Notes: a model not told the origin generated them from the letters alone. A stretch of 64,000 nt of DNA from SKLM01 sp964450435 (GCA_964450435.1 CAYVCX010000005.1:1-64000); one strand, 5' to 3'; shown: positions 26,563 through 35,823, counted from the first letter of the stretch. Program-made: numbers and translations.

Positions 26563-29500
26563 ATGTTGCGTGGATTGATAGACAAGCTGGTCGGCGAGTC
26601 TGACCGGCAGAAAATCGCCCGGATGCAGCAGCAGGTCGAGCGCATCAACGCGCTCGAGCCTGAGTTCGCAGCGCTGAGCAGGGGGGAGCTTCGCTCGAAG
26701 ACGGATGAGTTTCGGGCGCGGCTGGCGCGCGGGGAGGCGCTCGACGATTTGCTCATTGAGGCCTTTGCCGCCGTCCGCGAGGCGGCCAAGCGGACCATCG
26801 GACTGCGCCATTACGACGTGCAGTTGATCGGCGGCATCGTGCTGCACGAGAGCAAGATCGCGGAGATGAAGACGGGTGAGGGAAAGACGCTGGCCGCGAC
26901 AGCGCCGTTGTACCTGAATGCGCTGGCCGGCAGAGGCGCACATCTCGTCACGCCAAACGACTACCTGTCAAAGGTGGGCGTGCAGTGGATGGGGCCCATA
27001 TACCGCGCCCTTGGACTCTCCGTGGGAGTTATCCAATCGGCGGCTGCGGATCCCGACAGAGGGTCATTTCTCTACGACCCGGATTACCCCTCGGACGATG
27101 ATCGCTTCCTCAGCCTGCGGCCGGTGGGCCGTCGCGATGCGTACCAGGCCGATGTCACGTACGGCACCAATAACGAGTTCGGATTCGACTACCTGCGCGA
27201 CAATATGGTTCAGGATCTGAGCCGATGCGTGCAGAGGGGGTTCCGTTACGCCATCATTGACGAGGTGGACAACATCCTCATCGACGAGGCCCGCACGCCT
27301 CTGATTATCTCCGGGCCAGCCGAGGAGCCGTCGCACCTGTATCGCAGCTTCGCTCAAGTGGTGCGTCAGCTGGAGCCCAGCAGTCCGAAGAGCGTGGAGG
27401 AAGAAGCGCCGGACGGCGACTACGCCCTGGAAGAGAAGACAAAGAACGTCACGCTGACCGAGCGGGGAGTGGAGAAGGTCGAGGCGATGGTGCCCATGGT
27501 CGGGCCGGGCGAGAGCATCTATGATCCCGAGCACGCTCACATGCTCCCCTATCTGGACAACGCGCTGCGCGCTCACGTCGTCTTCCAGCGCGACAGGGAC
27601 TACATCGTCCAGAACGGCGAGGTGATCATCGTCGACGACTTCACCGGCCGGCTGATGTACGGGCGGCGCTTCTCGGAAGGCCTCCACCAGGCGATCGAGG
27701 CGAAAGAGGGCGTCACGGTACAACGTGAGAGCCTGACCTACGCCACGATTACATTCCAGAACTACTTCCGGATGTACGAGAAGCTGGCCGGGATGACCGG
27801 CACCGCCAAGACGGAGGAAGAGGAGTTCCAGAAGATCTACGACATGGATGTCGTGGTCCTGCCGACGAACGTCGAGTATCGGGCCACGTACGGCGACCTG
27901 GAGACTCACGAGCGGCGGGTGGAGGAGTTGGACGAGGTCACTTTCGCCGGAGTCCTGAACGGCCGGGTCGACACGAAGGTAACCACTTACGAGCCGGTGC
28001 AGGGCGAAGAGCGGCGCTTCTTCAAACGGCTCGACCTCCGAGACGTGATCCACGCCGACGAGCGAGCCAAGTTCCGTGCCGTCGTGGACGAGATCGCCCA
28101 GCTTCACGAACAAGAGCGGCCCGTGCTGGTGGGCACCGTTGCCATCGAGACGTCGGAACGCCTGTCGCGCATGCTGAAGCGGCGCGGCATTGAGCATCAG
28201 GTGCTCAATGCGAAGCACCATGAGCAGGAGGCGGTGATCATCGCTCAGGCCGGCCAGCCCGGCGCGGTGACGATTGCCACGAACATGGCCGGCCGCGGCG
28301 TGGACATCAAGCTGGGCGGAGACGCGGAAGGCGTGGCGCGCCAGCAGCTCCGCAAGGAGGGGTACGACCTCACGGAGGTGAATCAAGCGACCTGGAACCA
28401 CGCCCTCGAGTTGTTACGCGGCGGGGAGGATGCAGCACAGGTCTACGACGAGCCGTGGACACAAGTCCTGGCGCAAGCAGTGGCGGACTGCAGCGCCGAC
28501 CGTCAGCGGGTGGTGGCGCGGGGCGGGCTGCACGTCCTCGGCACGGAACGTCACGAGGCACGACGGATCGACAATCAGCTCCGCGGTCGCTGCGCCCGGC
28601 AGGGCGATCCCGGCTCGTCCCGCTTCTACATCTCGCTGGAGGATGAGCTGATGCGCCGCTTTGGCGGCGAGCGGGTGAAGTCGATGATGGATCGGCTGGG
28701 CGTGGAGGAAGACGTGCCGCTGGAACACCCCTGGCTCGACAAGTCCATCGAGTCGGCCCAGCAGCGGGTGGAGGGATACAACTTCGACATCCGGAAGCAC
28801 GTGTTGGAGTACGACGACGTGGTGAACAAGCAGCGCACCGTCATCTACGAGCAGCGTCGGCAGGTGCTGGAGGCCGACGATCTGCAGGACCAGGTGCTCC
28901 GCATGGTGCAAGGCGAGATCAGCCGCGTCGTGGAGGACCACACCCCCGGGCCCTATCCCGAGGCTTGGGACCTGCGGGGCCTTCAGGCAGAGCTGAGAAC
29001 GTTTCTCCCCATCGCCCAGGATCTGGACTGGCAACGCTGGCAGGACCTCCAGCCCGCTGAGATGGAGGAGGAGCTGGTAGGTATTGCCGAGCAGGCCTAC
29101 GAGGAGGTCAACCAGGCCGTGGGGCTCCGGGTCCACGAGCAGGCCGTGCGCGAGAACGTATCGCTGCAAGCGTTGAAAGAGAGCACCGAGCCGGCCCAAC
29201 GTCAGGTCTACCAACGGGTGATCGAGCTGCTGGAAGAGGATTCGAGCGAGCACGAAGCCAGACAGCCAATCTACCAACTCCCGGATGCGCTGCAGGCTGC
29301 CGTCCAAGAGGCGTTTGTCGACACGTATCGCGTCTTCCGCGATCGGCAGTTGGTGCTCCAGGCCGTCGACAGCCTCTGGGTGCGCCATCTGACCGACCTG
29401 GGCGACCTGCGCGAGGGCATTGGGTTGCGAGCATACGGGCAGCAGAATCCGCTGGTAGCGTATCGGACAGAGGCACACGAGATGTACCAGAATCTGTTGG

Positions 29501-29814
29501 CCAGCATTGAGCGCCGGGTAGCGCGGTCGGTCTATCTGCTCCCGAAGCGTCTCGTGCCACCAACGAGACAACGGACGTTGCACACCGGTCGTCCACAGGT
29601 GACAAAGCCGGCTACCGCTGCGGCTCGCGCGACACGCCCAAGAGGAGCGGCGACGCAGAGCCAGCCAGGACAGGAGGACGGCGTGCGCCCAGACTCCGAT
29701 CTGGGGCGAAACGATCCGTGCTGGTGCGGCAGCGGGAAGAAGTACAAACACTGTCACCTGCGCAAGGACGAGCAAGCAAGGCGGGCGCGAGCTGCAGCGG
29801 CGCGGTCATCATAG
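26563..29814 (+). CDS. secA: Preprotein translocase ATPase SecA
   Basis: This 1083-residue motor drives proteins through SecYEG. The first ATP-binding domain has EMKTGEGKT (101-109, Walker A) and FRYAIIDEVDNILIDEARTP (Walker B region). The preprotein-crosslinking domain follows, then the second motor domain with TNMAGRGVDIKLGG, and a C-terminal zinc finger, DPCWCGSGKKYKHCH, for SecB or lipid contact. It is longer than the E. coli protein (901 residues), with inserts after the first ATPase motif (YDPDYPSDDDRFLSLRPVGR) and in the second domain, as in other Chloroflexota. Confidence 0.97.
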   Translation: MLRGLIDKLVGESDRQKIARMQQQVERINALEPEFAALSRGELRSKTDEFRARLARGEALDDLLIEAFAAVREAAKRTIGLRHYDVQLIGGIVLHESKIAEMKTGEGKTLAATAPLYLNALAGRGAHLVTPNDYLSKVGVQWMGPIYRALGLSVGVIQSAAADPDRGSFLYDPDYPSDDDRFLSLRPVGRRDAYQADVTYGTNNEFGFDYLRDNMVQDLSRCVQRGFRYAIIDEVDNILIDEARTPLIISGPAEEPSHLYRSFAQVVRQLEPSSPKSVEEEAPDGDYALEEKTKNVTLTERGVEKVEAMVPMVGPGESIYDPEHAHMLPYLDNALRAHVVFQRDRDYIVQNGEVIIVDDFTGRLMYGRRFSEGLHQAIEAKEGVTVQRESLTYATITFQNYFRMYEKLAGMTGTAKTEEEEFQKIYDMDVVVLPTNVEYRATYGDLETHERRVEELDEVTFAGVLNGRVDTKVTTYEPVQGEERRFFKRLDLRDVIHADERAKFRAVVDEIAQLHEQERPVLVGTVAIETSERLSRMLKRRGIEHQVLNAKHHEQEAVIIAQAGQPGAVTIATNMAGRGVDIKLGGDAEGVARQQLRKEGYDLTEVNQATWNHALELLRGGEDAAQVYDEPWTQVLAQAVADCSADRQRVVARGGLHVLGTERHEARRIDNQLRGRCARQGDPGSSRFYISLEDELMRRFGGERVKSMMDRLGVEEDVPLEHPWLDKSIESAQQRVEGYNFDIRKHVLEYDDVVNKQRTVIYEQRRQVLEADDLQDQVLRMVQGEISRVVEDHTPGPYPEAWDLRGLQAELRTFLPIAQDLDWQRWQDLQPAEMEEELVGIAEQAYEEVNQAVGLRVHEQAVRENVSLQALKESTEPAQRQVYQRVIELLEEDSSEHEARQPIYQLPDALQAAVQEAFVDTYRVFRDRQLVLQAVDSLWVRHLTDLGDLREGIGLRAYGQQNPLVAYRTEAHEMYQNLLASIERRVARSVYLLPKRLVPPTRQRTLHTGRPQVTKPATAAARATRPRGAATQSQPGQEDGVRPDSDLGRNDPCWCGSGKKYKHCHLRKDEQARRARAAAARSS

Positions 29815-29863
29815 ATGACCTGATTGAGGCAGCACGTGACCGGACGTGGACAAAGAGGAACAC

Positions 29864-30241
29864 ATGGATGAGTTGAAAACTGATCTGACAGGCCGGCTCA
29901 TGGCCGATATGGACCCGCGGCTGCTCAGGTTCTTGCGAGAAACGATCGACTCTTTTGTGAAGTGGGACCTTATTCGCTTCTTCCACGATAATCCCTATAC
30001 GACAGACACAGCCCGGAACATCGCGCGCTACGCCGGCCGCACCGACCAGGCTATCCGCGATGATTTGGCTGAGCTGGCAGAAAGCGGTGTGCTCGTGGAG
30101 AGCGAACTTGGGGATATGACCGTCTACTCGCTGACTGAAGATCCTGAGCTAAGAGAGCTTCTTGACGAGTTCGTCGAGGCTTCCGATGATCGTCAGTTCC
30201 GGGTCAAAGCCATCTACCACATCATCCGGGGCACCGTATAG
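29864..30241 (+). CDS. Winged-helix protein linked to a KaiC-like ATPase
   Basis: This 125-residue protein has a predicted winged helix in the middle (KWDLIRFFHDNPYTTDTARN, IARYAGRTDQAIRDDLAELA, ESGVLVES). The wing strand is followed by a helical tail. It may bind DNA or act as a protein adaptor. AGAGGA lies just before the ATG at 29864. It starts a compact unit with a KaiC-like ATPase 39 bases downstream and two small membrane proteins. No specific family name is recognised. Confidence 0.7.
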   Translation: MDELKTDLTGRLMADMDPRLLRFLRETIDSFVKWDLIRFFHDNPYTTDTARNIARYAGRTDQAIRDDLAELAESGVLVESELGDMTVYSLTEDPELRELLDEFVEASDDRQFRVKAIYHIIRGTV

Positions 30242-30280
30242 TGTCCGGGACTTGAGAGCGAGTACAAGCGGAGGTCTGCG

Positions 30281-31042
30281 ATGAAAAGAGTGAAAACAGG
30301 TGTCTCGGGCCTGGATGACATGTTGATGGGAGGTCTCTTACCTCAGACCGCCACCCTGGTGGAGGGAGCACCGGGAACAGGCAAAAGCACGCTGGGCATG
30401 CAGTTCATCTACCACGGCATCGTGGCCCACAACGAGCCGGGGCTGATACTCACCTTCGAGGAGTTTCCTCAGGACTACTACCGGGACGCTTCTACCTTCG
30501 GTTGGGACTTTCGACAGCTGGAGCACGACGGGATGCTGCGGGTGGTGATGACGAGCCCGGAGGTGGGCATGGCCGGGCTGGAGGTAGCCGGCGGATCCAT
30601 CGAGCGGTTGGTGCAGGAGATTGGCGCACGGCGGATCCTGGTCGACAGCCTCTCCCACTTCGAGCGCCTGGGGCAAGATCCAACGGAGCTGCGCCGCACC
30701 GCATACAGCTTCATCAACGGCCTGAAGCGAGAAGGACTGACGTCCATGCTTACCCGGGAGAGCCTGGCGCTGCTGGGCGATGGCATTGGAACGGGCGCCG
30801 GTCTGGCCTTTATGGTGGACAGCTACATCCTGCTCCGCTACGTCGAGATCGAGAGCACCGTGCGCAAGGCCGTGCTCGTGCTCAAGATGCGGGGCAGCGA
30901 TCACGACAAAAGGATCCTGGAGTGCGAGATCACGTCGCGAGGCGTGGAGGTCCTGGACCCGTTCGAGGGGAGAGAGGGGATTATGAGCGGCAGCCCGACA
31001 CGCATGGCCGACTCGTTTCTGGAGGCCTTCGTCCGGCGCTGA
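30281..31042 (+). CDS. Single-domain KaiC-like (RAD55-type) ATPase
   Basis: This 253-residue RecA-fold ATPase has the KaiC signature opening TGVSGLDDMLMGGLL, Walker A GAPGTGKST (29-37), the catalytic Glu pair in LTFEEFPQ (61-62) and Walker B RILVDSLS (Asp123). It has only one KaiC domain, without the second domain of the cyanobacterial clock protein. Such proteins are common in archaea and Chloroflexota as signalling ATPases. The 3' neighbours are small membrane proteins, which suggests a membrane-linked regulatory role. GGAGG-like sequence precedes the ATG. Confidence 0.88.
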   Translation: MKRVKTGVSGLDDMLMGGLLPQTATLVEGAPGTGKSTLGMQFIYHGIVAHNEPGLILTFEEFPQDYYRDASTFGWDFRQLEHDGMLRVVMTSPEVGMAGLEVAGGSIERLVQEIGARRILVDSLSHFERLGQDPTELRRTAYSFINGLKREGLTSMLTRESLALLGDGIGTGAGLAFMVDSYILLRYVEIESTVRKAVLVLKMRGSDHDKRILECEITSRGVEVLDPFEGREGIMSGSPTRMADSFLEAFVRR

Positions 31043-31102
31043 GATCCGTCGGCGCGGCGATGCTCTCCTGAGACAGGCGGGCCTCTGGAAGAGTGATGGA
31101 AA

Positions 31103-31399
31103 ATGCCGTTAGAGATCGCTAAGTACGTCCTGGCCGCGTACGCCTGGATCGCCATTGGGGTACTGCTGTTTTTCCTGTGGCGCATCGCCAGCTTCTATGA
31201 GCGAGCGTCAAAGAAACAGGTGGGCCACCGCTTCTTACTGCTTCCCACAGCGTTGCTGTTTGCCGGTGTGCTCTGGTACCTCCGGACCGACCTCAACTTC
31301 GCCGGATCACCTGTTGGGGATCTGCTGCTGTTTGGCGGGGGGGTTCTGCTGTTCCTGTTCAGCAGCCGTCTAGCGTCGTTGATGACTGGGGAGCGCTAG
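31103..31399 (+). CDS. Small three-helix membrane protein in the KaiC-like unit
   Basis: This 98-residue protein has three hydrophobic helices: IAKYVLAAYAWIAIGVLLFF, then LLLPTALLFAGVLWYL, then PVGDLLLFGGGVLLFLF. Short basic loops (YERASKKQVGHR) lie between them. No family is recognised. Its stop codon overlaps the GTG start of the next gene by one base, so the two are tightly coupled. The association with a KaiC-like ATPase is the only clue to function. Confidence 0.65.
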   Translation: MPLEIAKYVLAAYAWIAIGVLLFFLWRIASFYERASKKQVGHRFLLLPTALLFAGVLWYLRTDLNFAGSPVGDLLLFGGGVLLFLFSSRLASLMTGER

Positions 31400-31737
31400 T
31401 GCCCGTTATCACCGTTCCTCTGAGCCCCATCGGCGTGTTGTCGATCGTGTATCTGAGCTCAATCTTCGGCGCGCTGAGTCAGCGGCTGAACGCCGTGGCC
31501 AAGAAGGCCGAGCATCACCGCTGGTTCTGGGTGGCGAACAGCCTGATGATCATCGCAGCGATGGGTCAGGCGATCCAGGGCACGGCCAACCTGGCGCCCA
31601 AACACGCGCTCCCCATCCTGTTAGAACCGTGGTTTCCACTGGTGACGTTCCACATCCCTCTCGCCGTGGGGGCTACGCTCGATCTGCTGCTGGTCTGGTA
31701 CTACTGGGGATGGATTGTTAGACAGGGAGCTGAGTAG
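31399..31737 (+). CDS. Small membrane protein, last gene of the KaiC-like unit
   Basis: This 112-residue protein has about three hydrophobic stretches (SPIGVLSIVYLSSIFGAL, WVANSLMIIAAMGQAIQG, LAVGATLDLLLVWYYWGWIV) and a basic cytoplasmic loop (RLNAVAKKAEHHR). It starts with GTG overlapping the previous stop. No family is recognised. With the protein before it, it probably forms the membrane part of the unit. Confidence 0.65.
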   Translation: MPVITVPLSPIGVLSIVYLSSIFGALSQRLNAVAKKAEHHRWFWVANSLMIIAAMGQAIQGTANLAPKHALPILLEPWFPLVTFHIPLAVGATLDLLLVWYYWGWIVRQGAE

Positions 31738-31967
31738 GAGGCAGCGCCAACACACGGTCGGTCCCGCGCAGACACGCTCGAGAGCCCGGGCAGCTCCCCC
31801 ATTCAGTGAAGATGATTTCGAGTGGCCTCAGTTCGGCAGTCGATGTCCGCAGCCGAAATCCGATAATCCCCCGGCAGCATCTCCGGGTCTGGTGAGAGCG
31901 ATTGCGAGGGATTCTTGATCTACCGAGTCACGCTCACCGGCCGAGAATCGTCCACGAGTCAGCGTTG

Positions 31968-33041
31968 ATGAGTGATAACGCCAACACCAAGTCTGAACTA
32001 CACGCCCTGCCGAAAATCGACCTCCACCGTCACTTGGAAGGCTCCCTGAGGCTCCGTACCTTGGCCGAGATTGCGCGGAAGCACGACATTGACCTGCCAG
32101 GATACGCCATTGAGGATCTACGGCCCCTGGCCACGGTGAACGGGCGCCAGGCGGGCTTCCAGCCCTTCATTGAGAAGTTCGAGTTCCTGCGGCGCTTCTA
32201 CCCCACGAGGGAGGCCGTGAAACGGGTCGCCTACGAGGCAGTCACAGACGCGGCCGAAGATAACGTCAGGTACCTGGAGCTGCGCTTCAACCCGGCGGCA
32301 CTGGCCCACAGCCGCGCCTTCTCCCTGGTGGCGGTGACCGAATGGGTCTGCGATGCCGTCAGGGAAGCCCAACGGGATCGGGACATCCGCGCAAACCTGA
32401 TCGTCCAAATCGGACGTGACGAGGCATTGAACACCGCGACGGAGCTTCTGGAGGTGGCCCTTGCCCACATGGACCACGGAGTCGTGGGTATGGATCTGGC
32501 CGGTGACGAGAGGAAGCACCCGGCTGCCCGGTTTACGGAGCTGTTTCGGCGAGCGCGTAGGGAGGGACTCCACGTCACCGTGCACGCCGGGGAGGTCGGC
32601 GGCCCAGAGAACGTTGCAGAAGCGATAGAGCGTCTGTACGCGGAGCGCATTGGACACGGGGTACGAGCTGTCAACGACCCCGACGTCCTGAGATTGATTC
32701 GGGAGCGGGACGTGGCGCTAGAGGTATGCCCGACCAGCAACGTCCAGACAGGAGTGGTGCGCGATTTCTGGCACCATCCCCTGCCGGAGATGCTGGCCCT
32801 GGGGCTCTCGGTCTCCATCAACACCGACGATCCCAGTATCAGCGACACCACGCTCACCGATGAGTACTGGGTCGCGATGTCGGCCATGGGCATCACGCTG
32901 GACCAGATCAAGCGGACCATCGCGGGCGCGGCGGGAGCCTCGTTCCAGCCCCCTGCGGATCGCCAGCGGATGGCGGCTTGGTTTCGGACAGCCCTGCAAC
33001 TGGGCGACCGCCCGGTCGCCCGCACGCACAACGACGAGTAG
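31968..33041 (+). CDS. add: Adenosine deaminase
   Basis: This roughly 357-residue zinc amidohydrolase converts adenosine to inosine (purine salvage). Zn ligands and catalytic residues are visible: KIDLHRHLEGSL (His20, His22), VTVHAGEVGG, ERIGHGVRA and SINTDDPSI. The ATG at 31968 was chosen because the family begins there; upstream codons have no homology. It is followed 20 bases later by argS. Some members of this family act on adenine or modified nucleosides instead, and the motifs do not exclude that. Confidence 0.92.
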   Translation: MSDNANTKSELHALPKIDLHRHLEGSLRLRTLAEIARKHDIDLPGYAIEDLRPLATVNGRQAGFQPFIEKFEFLRRFYPTREAVKRVAYEAVTDAAEDNVRYLELRFNPAALAHSRAFSLVAVTEWVCDAVREAQRDRDIRANLIVQIGRDEALNTATELLEVALAHMDHGVVGMDLAGDERKHPAARFTELFRRARREGLHVTVHAGEVGGPENVAEAIERLYAERIGHGVRAVNDPDVLRLIRERDVALEVCPTSNVQTGVVRDFWHHPLPEMLALGLSVSINTDDPSISDTTLTDEYWVAMSAMGITLDQIKRTIAGAAGASFQPPADRQRMAAWFRTALQLGDRPVARTHNDE

Positions 33042-33061
33042 CCCATCGATAGGAGATTCCA

Positions 33062-34750
33062 GTGACAGAGCTAATTCGCGACCGGGTCGCAGCGTTGATT
33101 GAGGAGGGGATCGGAGCCGCGCAGACAGAGGGCGCGCTGCCCCCCTTCCCCGTACCACACGTCAGCGTGGAACGCCCTCGCCAGGCGGTGCACGGCGATT
33201 ACGCCACCCCGATTTGCCTGCAGCTCACGGGAGAGGCGAGGATGGCGCCGCGCGCTGTTGCCACCCGCATCGTGGAGCATCTCCCGGACGCCCCTTTCAT
33301 CGGCAAGGTCGAGACCGCCGGCCCGGGATACATCAACCTCACTCTCGACTCGTCGTGGCTCACAACCCAGGCGCAGGTGGTCCTCGACGCCGGCGACCAG
33401 TGGGGCCAGATCGACCTGGGCAAAGGAGAGCGGGTTCAGGTGGAGTTCGTCAGCGCAAACCCCACGGGCCCCATCACCGTCGGCTCTACACGAAATGCCG
33501 TCATCGGAGACACGCTGGCGAGCGTCCTGGACGCCGCGGGCTTCGAGGTGGAGCGCGAATACTACGTCAACGATGCCGGTTCCCAGGTGCGCAAGTTCGG
33601 CGAGAGCCTCTACGCGCGCTACGCTCAGGCGCTGGGTGAGGACGAGCCGTTCCCCGAGGACGGCTACCACGGCGACTACGTGGCCGAGATGGCGGAGGAG
33701 TTCGCCGATCGGTATGGGCGGCGGTACCTTGAAACCAGGCGCCGGAACGCCATCGAAGCGCTGGGCGAGATGGGCATCGAGCGCGTCCTTGAAGAGGCAC
33801 GCGCGGATCTGGCGGTCCTGCGGGTGACCTTTGACACCTGGTTCCACGAGAAGAGCCTCTATGAGTCCGGCCTGTTCGAACGTACGATAGAGAAGCTGCG
33901 AATTGAGGGATATATCACGGAGCGCGACGGGGCGGTCTGGTTCACGTCGCCCGACCTCGATGACGACGCCGTCGTCATTCGCTCGGCAGAGGTGATCCCG
34001 GACCCGGACGAGCGGCCGACATACCTGGGCTCGGACATCGCCTACGCCTGGAATAAGCTGGTGGAGCGCGGGTTTGACCGGGCGATATACGTCTGGGGGG
34101 CCGATCACCACGGCGACGTGCCCCGGGTCAAGGCGGCAGCCAAGGCGCTGGGTCTCGACCCCGACCGGCTGGAGATCATCCTCTACCAGATGGTAAACCT
34201 GAAACGCGGCACCGAGGACGTGCGCATGTCTAAGCGAGCCGGCGAGTTTGTGACGCTGCGCGAGATGATCGACGAGGTAGGACCGGACCCGATCCGCTTC
34301 CTGCTGTTAACGCGCACCGTCGACGCCACCATCGACTTCGATCTCGACCTGGCGGTCGAGCAGTCGGAAAAGAACCCCGTCTACTACGTGCAGTACGCGC
34401 ACGCGCGGATCTGCAGCATCCTGCGCTACGCCGCTGAACAGGGTTGGGACCTGGGTGAGCAGGGCGATGTCTCCCTGCTCACCCACGAGAGCGAGCAAGC
34501 CCTGATCCGCAAGATGCTGGAGCTTCCTGAGGTCGTGGCGCACGCGGCGGAACAACGGGCCCCCCACCGCCTCACCTTCTACGCCCAGGAGCTGGCCTCG
34601 GACTTCCACGCATTCTACCGCGACTGCCGCGTCGTAGCCGAGGAGGCGCCGGAGCAGACGCGGGCCCGGCTTATGCTGGCGCGGGCGGCCCGCCTGACGC
34701 TGGCCCGGGCCCTGAGCCTGCTGGGCGTCACCGCGCCGGAGCGGATGTGA
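33062..34750 (+). CDS. argS: Arginyl-tRNA synthetase
   Basis: This 562-residue class I synthetase has an N-terminal Add-1 domain (about 1-110), a catalytic domain opening FVSANPTGPITVG, the loop RMSKRAGEFVTL in place of KMSKS, and a C-terminal helical anticodon-binding domain (DALR type). The usual HIGH signature reads TVGS here, so both histidines are absent (see findings). The GTG start at 33062 has a TAGGAG upstream. It lies between add and dcd, all on the plus strand. Confidence 0.94.
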   Translation: MTELIRDRVAALIEEGIGAAQTEGALPPFPVPHVSVERPRQAVHGDYATPICLQLTGEARMAPRAVATRIVEHLPDAPFIGKVETAGPGYINLTLDSSWLTTQAQVVLDAGDQWGQIDLGKGERVQVEFVSANPTGPITVGSTRNAVIGDTLASVLDAAGFEVEREYYVNDAGSQVRKFGESLYARYAQALGEDEPFPEDGYHGDYVAEMAEEFADRYGRRYLETRRRNAIEALGEMGIERVLEEARADLAVLRVTFDTWFHEKSLYESGLFERTIEKLRIEGYITERDGAVWFTSPDLDDDAVVIRSAEVIPDPDERPTYLGSDIAYAWNKLVERGFDRAIYVWGADHHGDVPRVKAAAKALGLDPDRLEIILYQMVNLKRGTEDVRMSKRAGEFVTLREMIDEVGPDPIRFLLLTRTVDATIDFDLDLAVEQSEKNPVYYVQYAHARICSILRYAAEQGWDLGEQGDVSLLTHESEQALIRKMLELPEVVAHAAEQRAPHRLTFYAQELASDFHAFYRDCRVVAEEAPEQTRARLMLARAARLTLARALSLLGVTAPERM

Positions 34751-34786
34751 AAACGCCGGTCACGAGTCAACCAGGAGCCAAACGAC

Positions 34787-35662
34787 ATGGGACTTAAGCC
34801 TGATCATTGGATTCGGAAGCTGGCCACGGAGCAGGGGATGGTCGAGCCGTTCGTGGATGGGCAGGTGAGCGACGGCGTCATCTCCTACGGGCTCTCGTCC
34901 TACGGCTACGACATCCGCGTCGCCGATGAGTTCAAGATCTTCCAGCCGGAGGTGACGGCCGCCAAGCTCTCCGACGTGCAGTCGGCCTACGTGGCAGGCC
35001 TGCTGGATGCCGACGGGGACATCGGATACGAGCTATCCAGCGCCGACGGTAAGAGGGGGCTGGCCCTCACCTTCGGCGAGAGCGATCGCGGGCTGCTGGA
35101 GCGGTTACAGATCACCATCAGCACGGGACAGCTGCGGGAGTCCAGGGACGGAACATGCTCTCTGGTAATCACGAAGGCCGCCGACGTTCAGTGCGTCCTG
35201 TCGCAGGTGCTGCCCTATCTGAGGCGACAGCGTAGCGCCGCCTCGCGCGCCCTGGCAGAGCTGAAGTCCAGCAAGTCGATCGTCGTGGATCCGAAAGCGT
35301 TCGACGACGAATCGTTCGTCGATTTTCAGGGCGAGGTGTGCGTGATTCCGCCCAACTCCTTCGCGCTGGGGCGCACCGTCGAGTATTTCCGCGTACCCCG
35401 AGGCGTGCTGACGGTGTGCGTCGGCAAGAGCTCCTATGCACGATGCGGCATCATCGTCAACGTGACGCCCTTTGAGCCCGAATGGGAGGGCTTCGTGACC
35501 CTGGAGATCAGCAACACAACACCTCTCCCCGCCAAGATTTATGCCAATGAGGGAATCGCGCAAGTGCTTTTCTTCCAGGGCGACGAGGAGTGCGAGACCT
35601 CCTACGCGGACAAGAAGGGGAAGTACCAGCGCCAGCAGTCGATCGTCCTGCCGCGCCTCTAG
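34787..35662 (+). CDS. dcd: dCTP deaminase with a LAGLIDADG-like insertion
   Basis: This 291-residue protein makes dUTP from dCTP. Residues 1-52 and about 165-291 are a normal trimeric dCTP deaminase: SDGVISYGLSSYGYDIRVAD, IPPNSFALGRTVEYFRVPRG, GKSSYARCGI and the catalytic Glu in FVTLEISNTTPLPAKI. Between them, residues 53-163 (34943-35275) form an extra domain with AYVAGLLDADGDIGYE, the helix motif of LAGLIDADG endonucleases and related DNA-binding domains. It falls between KIF and IVVDPK, a loop of fewer than ten residues in relatives. No intein splice-site residues are seen at its edges. Confidence 0.88.
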   Translation: MGLKPDHWIRKLATEQGMVEPFVDGQVSDGVISYGLSSYGYDIRVADEFKIFQPEVTAAKLSDVQSAYVAGLLDADGDIGYELSSADGKRGLALTFGESDRGLLERLQITISTGQLRESRDGTCSLVITKAADVQCVLSQVLPYLRRQRSAASRALAELKSSKSIVVDPKAFDDESFVDFQGEVCVIPPNSFALGRTVEYFRVPRGVLTVCVGKSSYARCGIIVNVTPFEPEWEGFVTLEISNTTPLPAKIYANEGIAQVLFFQGDEECETSYADKKGKYQRQQSIVLPRL

Positions 35663-35664
35663 CT

Positions 35665-35692
35665 TTGACGAAGCCCGCTTTCCTAGTATAAT
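35665..35692 (+). promoter_or_regulatory. Promoter of tRNA-Val
   Basis: TTGACG (35665-35670) and TATAAT (35687-35692) are 16 bases apart, about 20 bases before the tRNA, right after the dcd stop codon. Confidence 0.75.
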
Positions 35693-35713
35693 GAACCCTG
35701 GTCAGCTCGCTGT

Positions 35714-35787
35714 GGGCGGTTAGCTCAGCTGGTCAGAGCGCCTCCCTTACAAGGAGGAGGTCATAGGTTCGAGTCCTATACCGCCCA
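35714..35787 (+). tRNA. tRNA-Val (anticodon TAC)
   Basis: A full cloverleaf folds: acceptor GGGCGGT pairs with ACCGCCC; D-arm TAGCTCAGCTGGTCAGAGC; anticodon stem CCTCC/GGAGG around the loop CTTACAA with anticodon TAC (35748-35750); T-arm with TTCGAGT. The discriminator base is A (35787) and CCA is not encoded. It has its own promoter. Confidence 0.97.
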
Positions 35788-35823
35788 CTCGAACTCGTTC
35801 GTGACGTCTGGTGAACGGATAGA

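Noticed and set aside
34943..35275. Active intein in dcd
   Set aside because: The insert has no Cys/Ser/Thr at its N-terminal junction, no terminal His-Asn and no visible splicing blocks; it is called a domain insertion instead.
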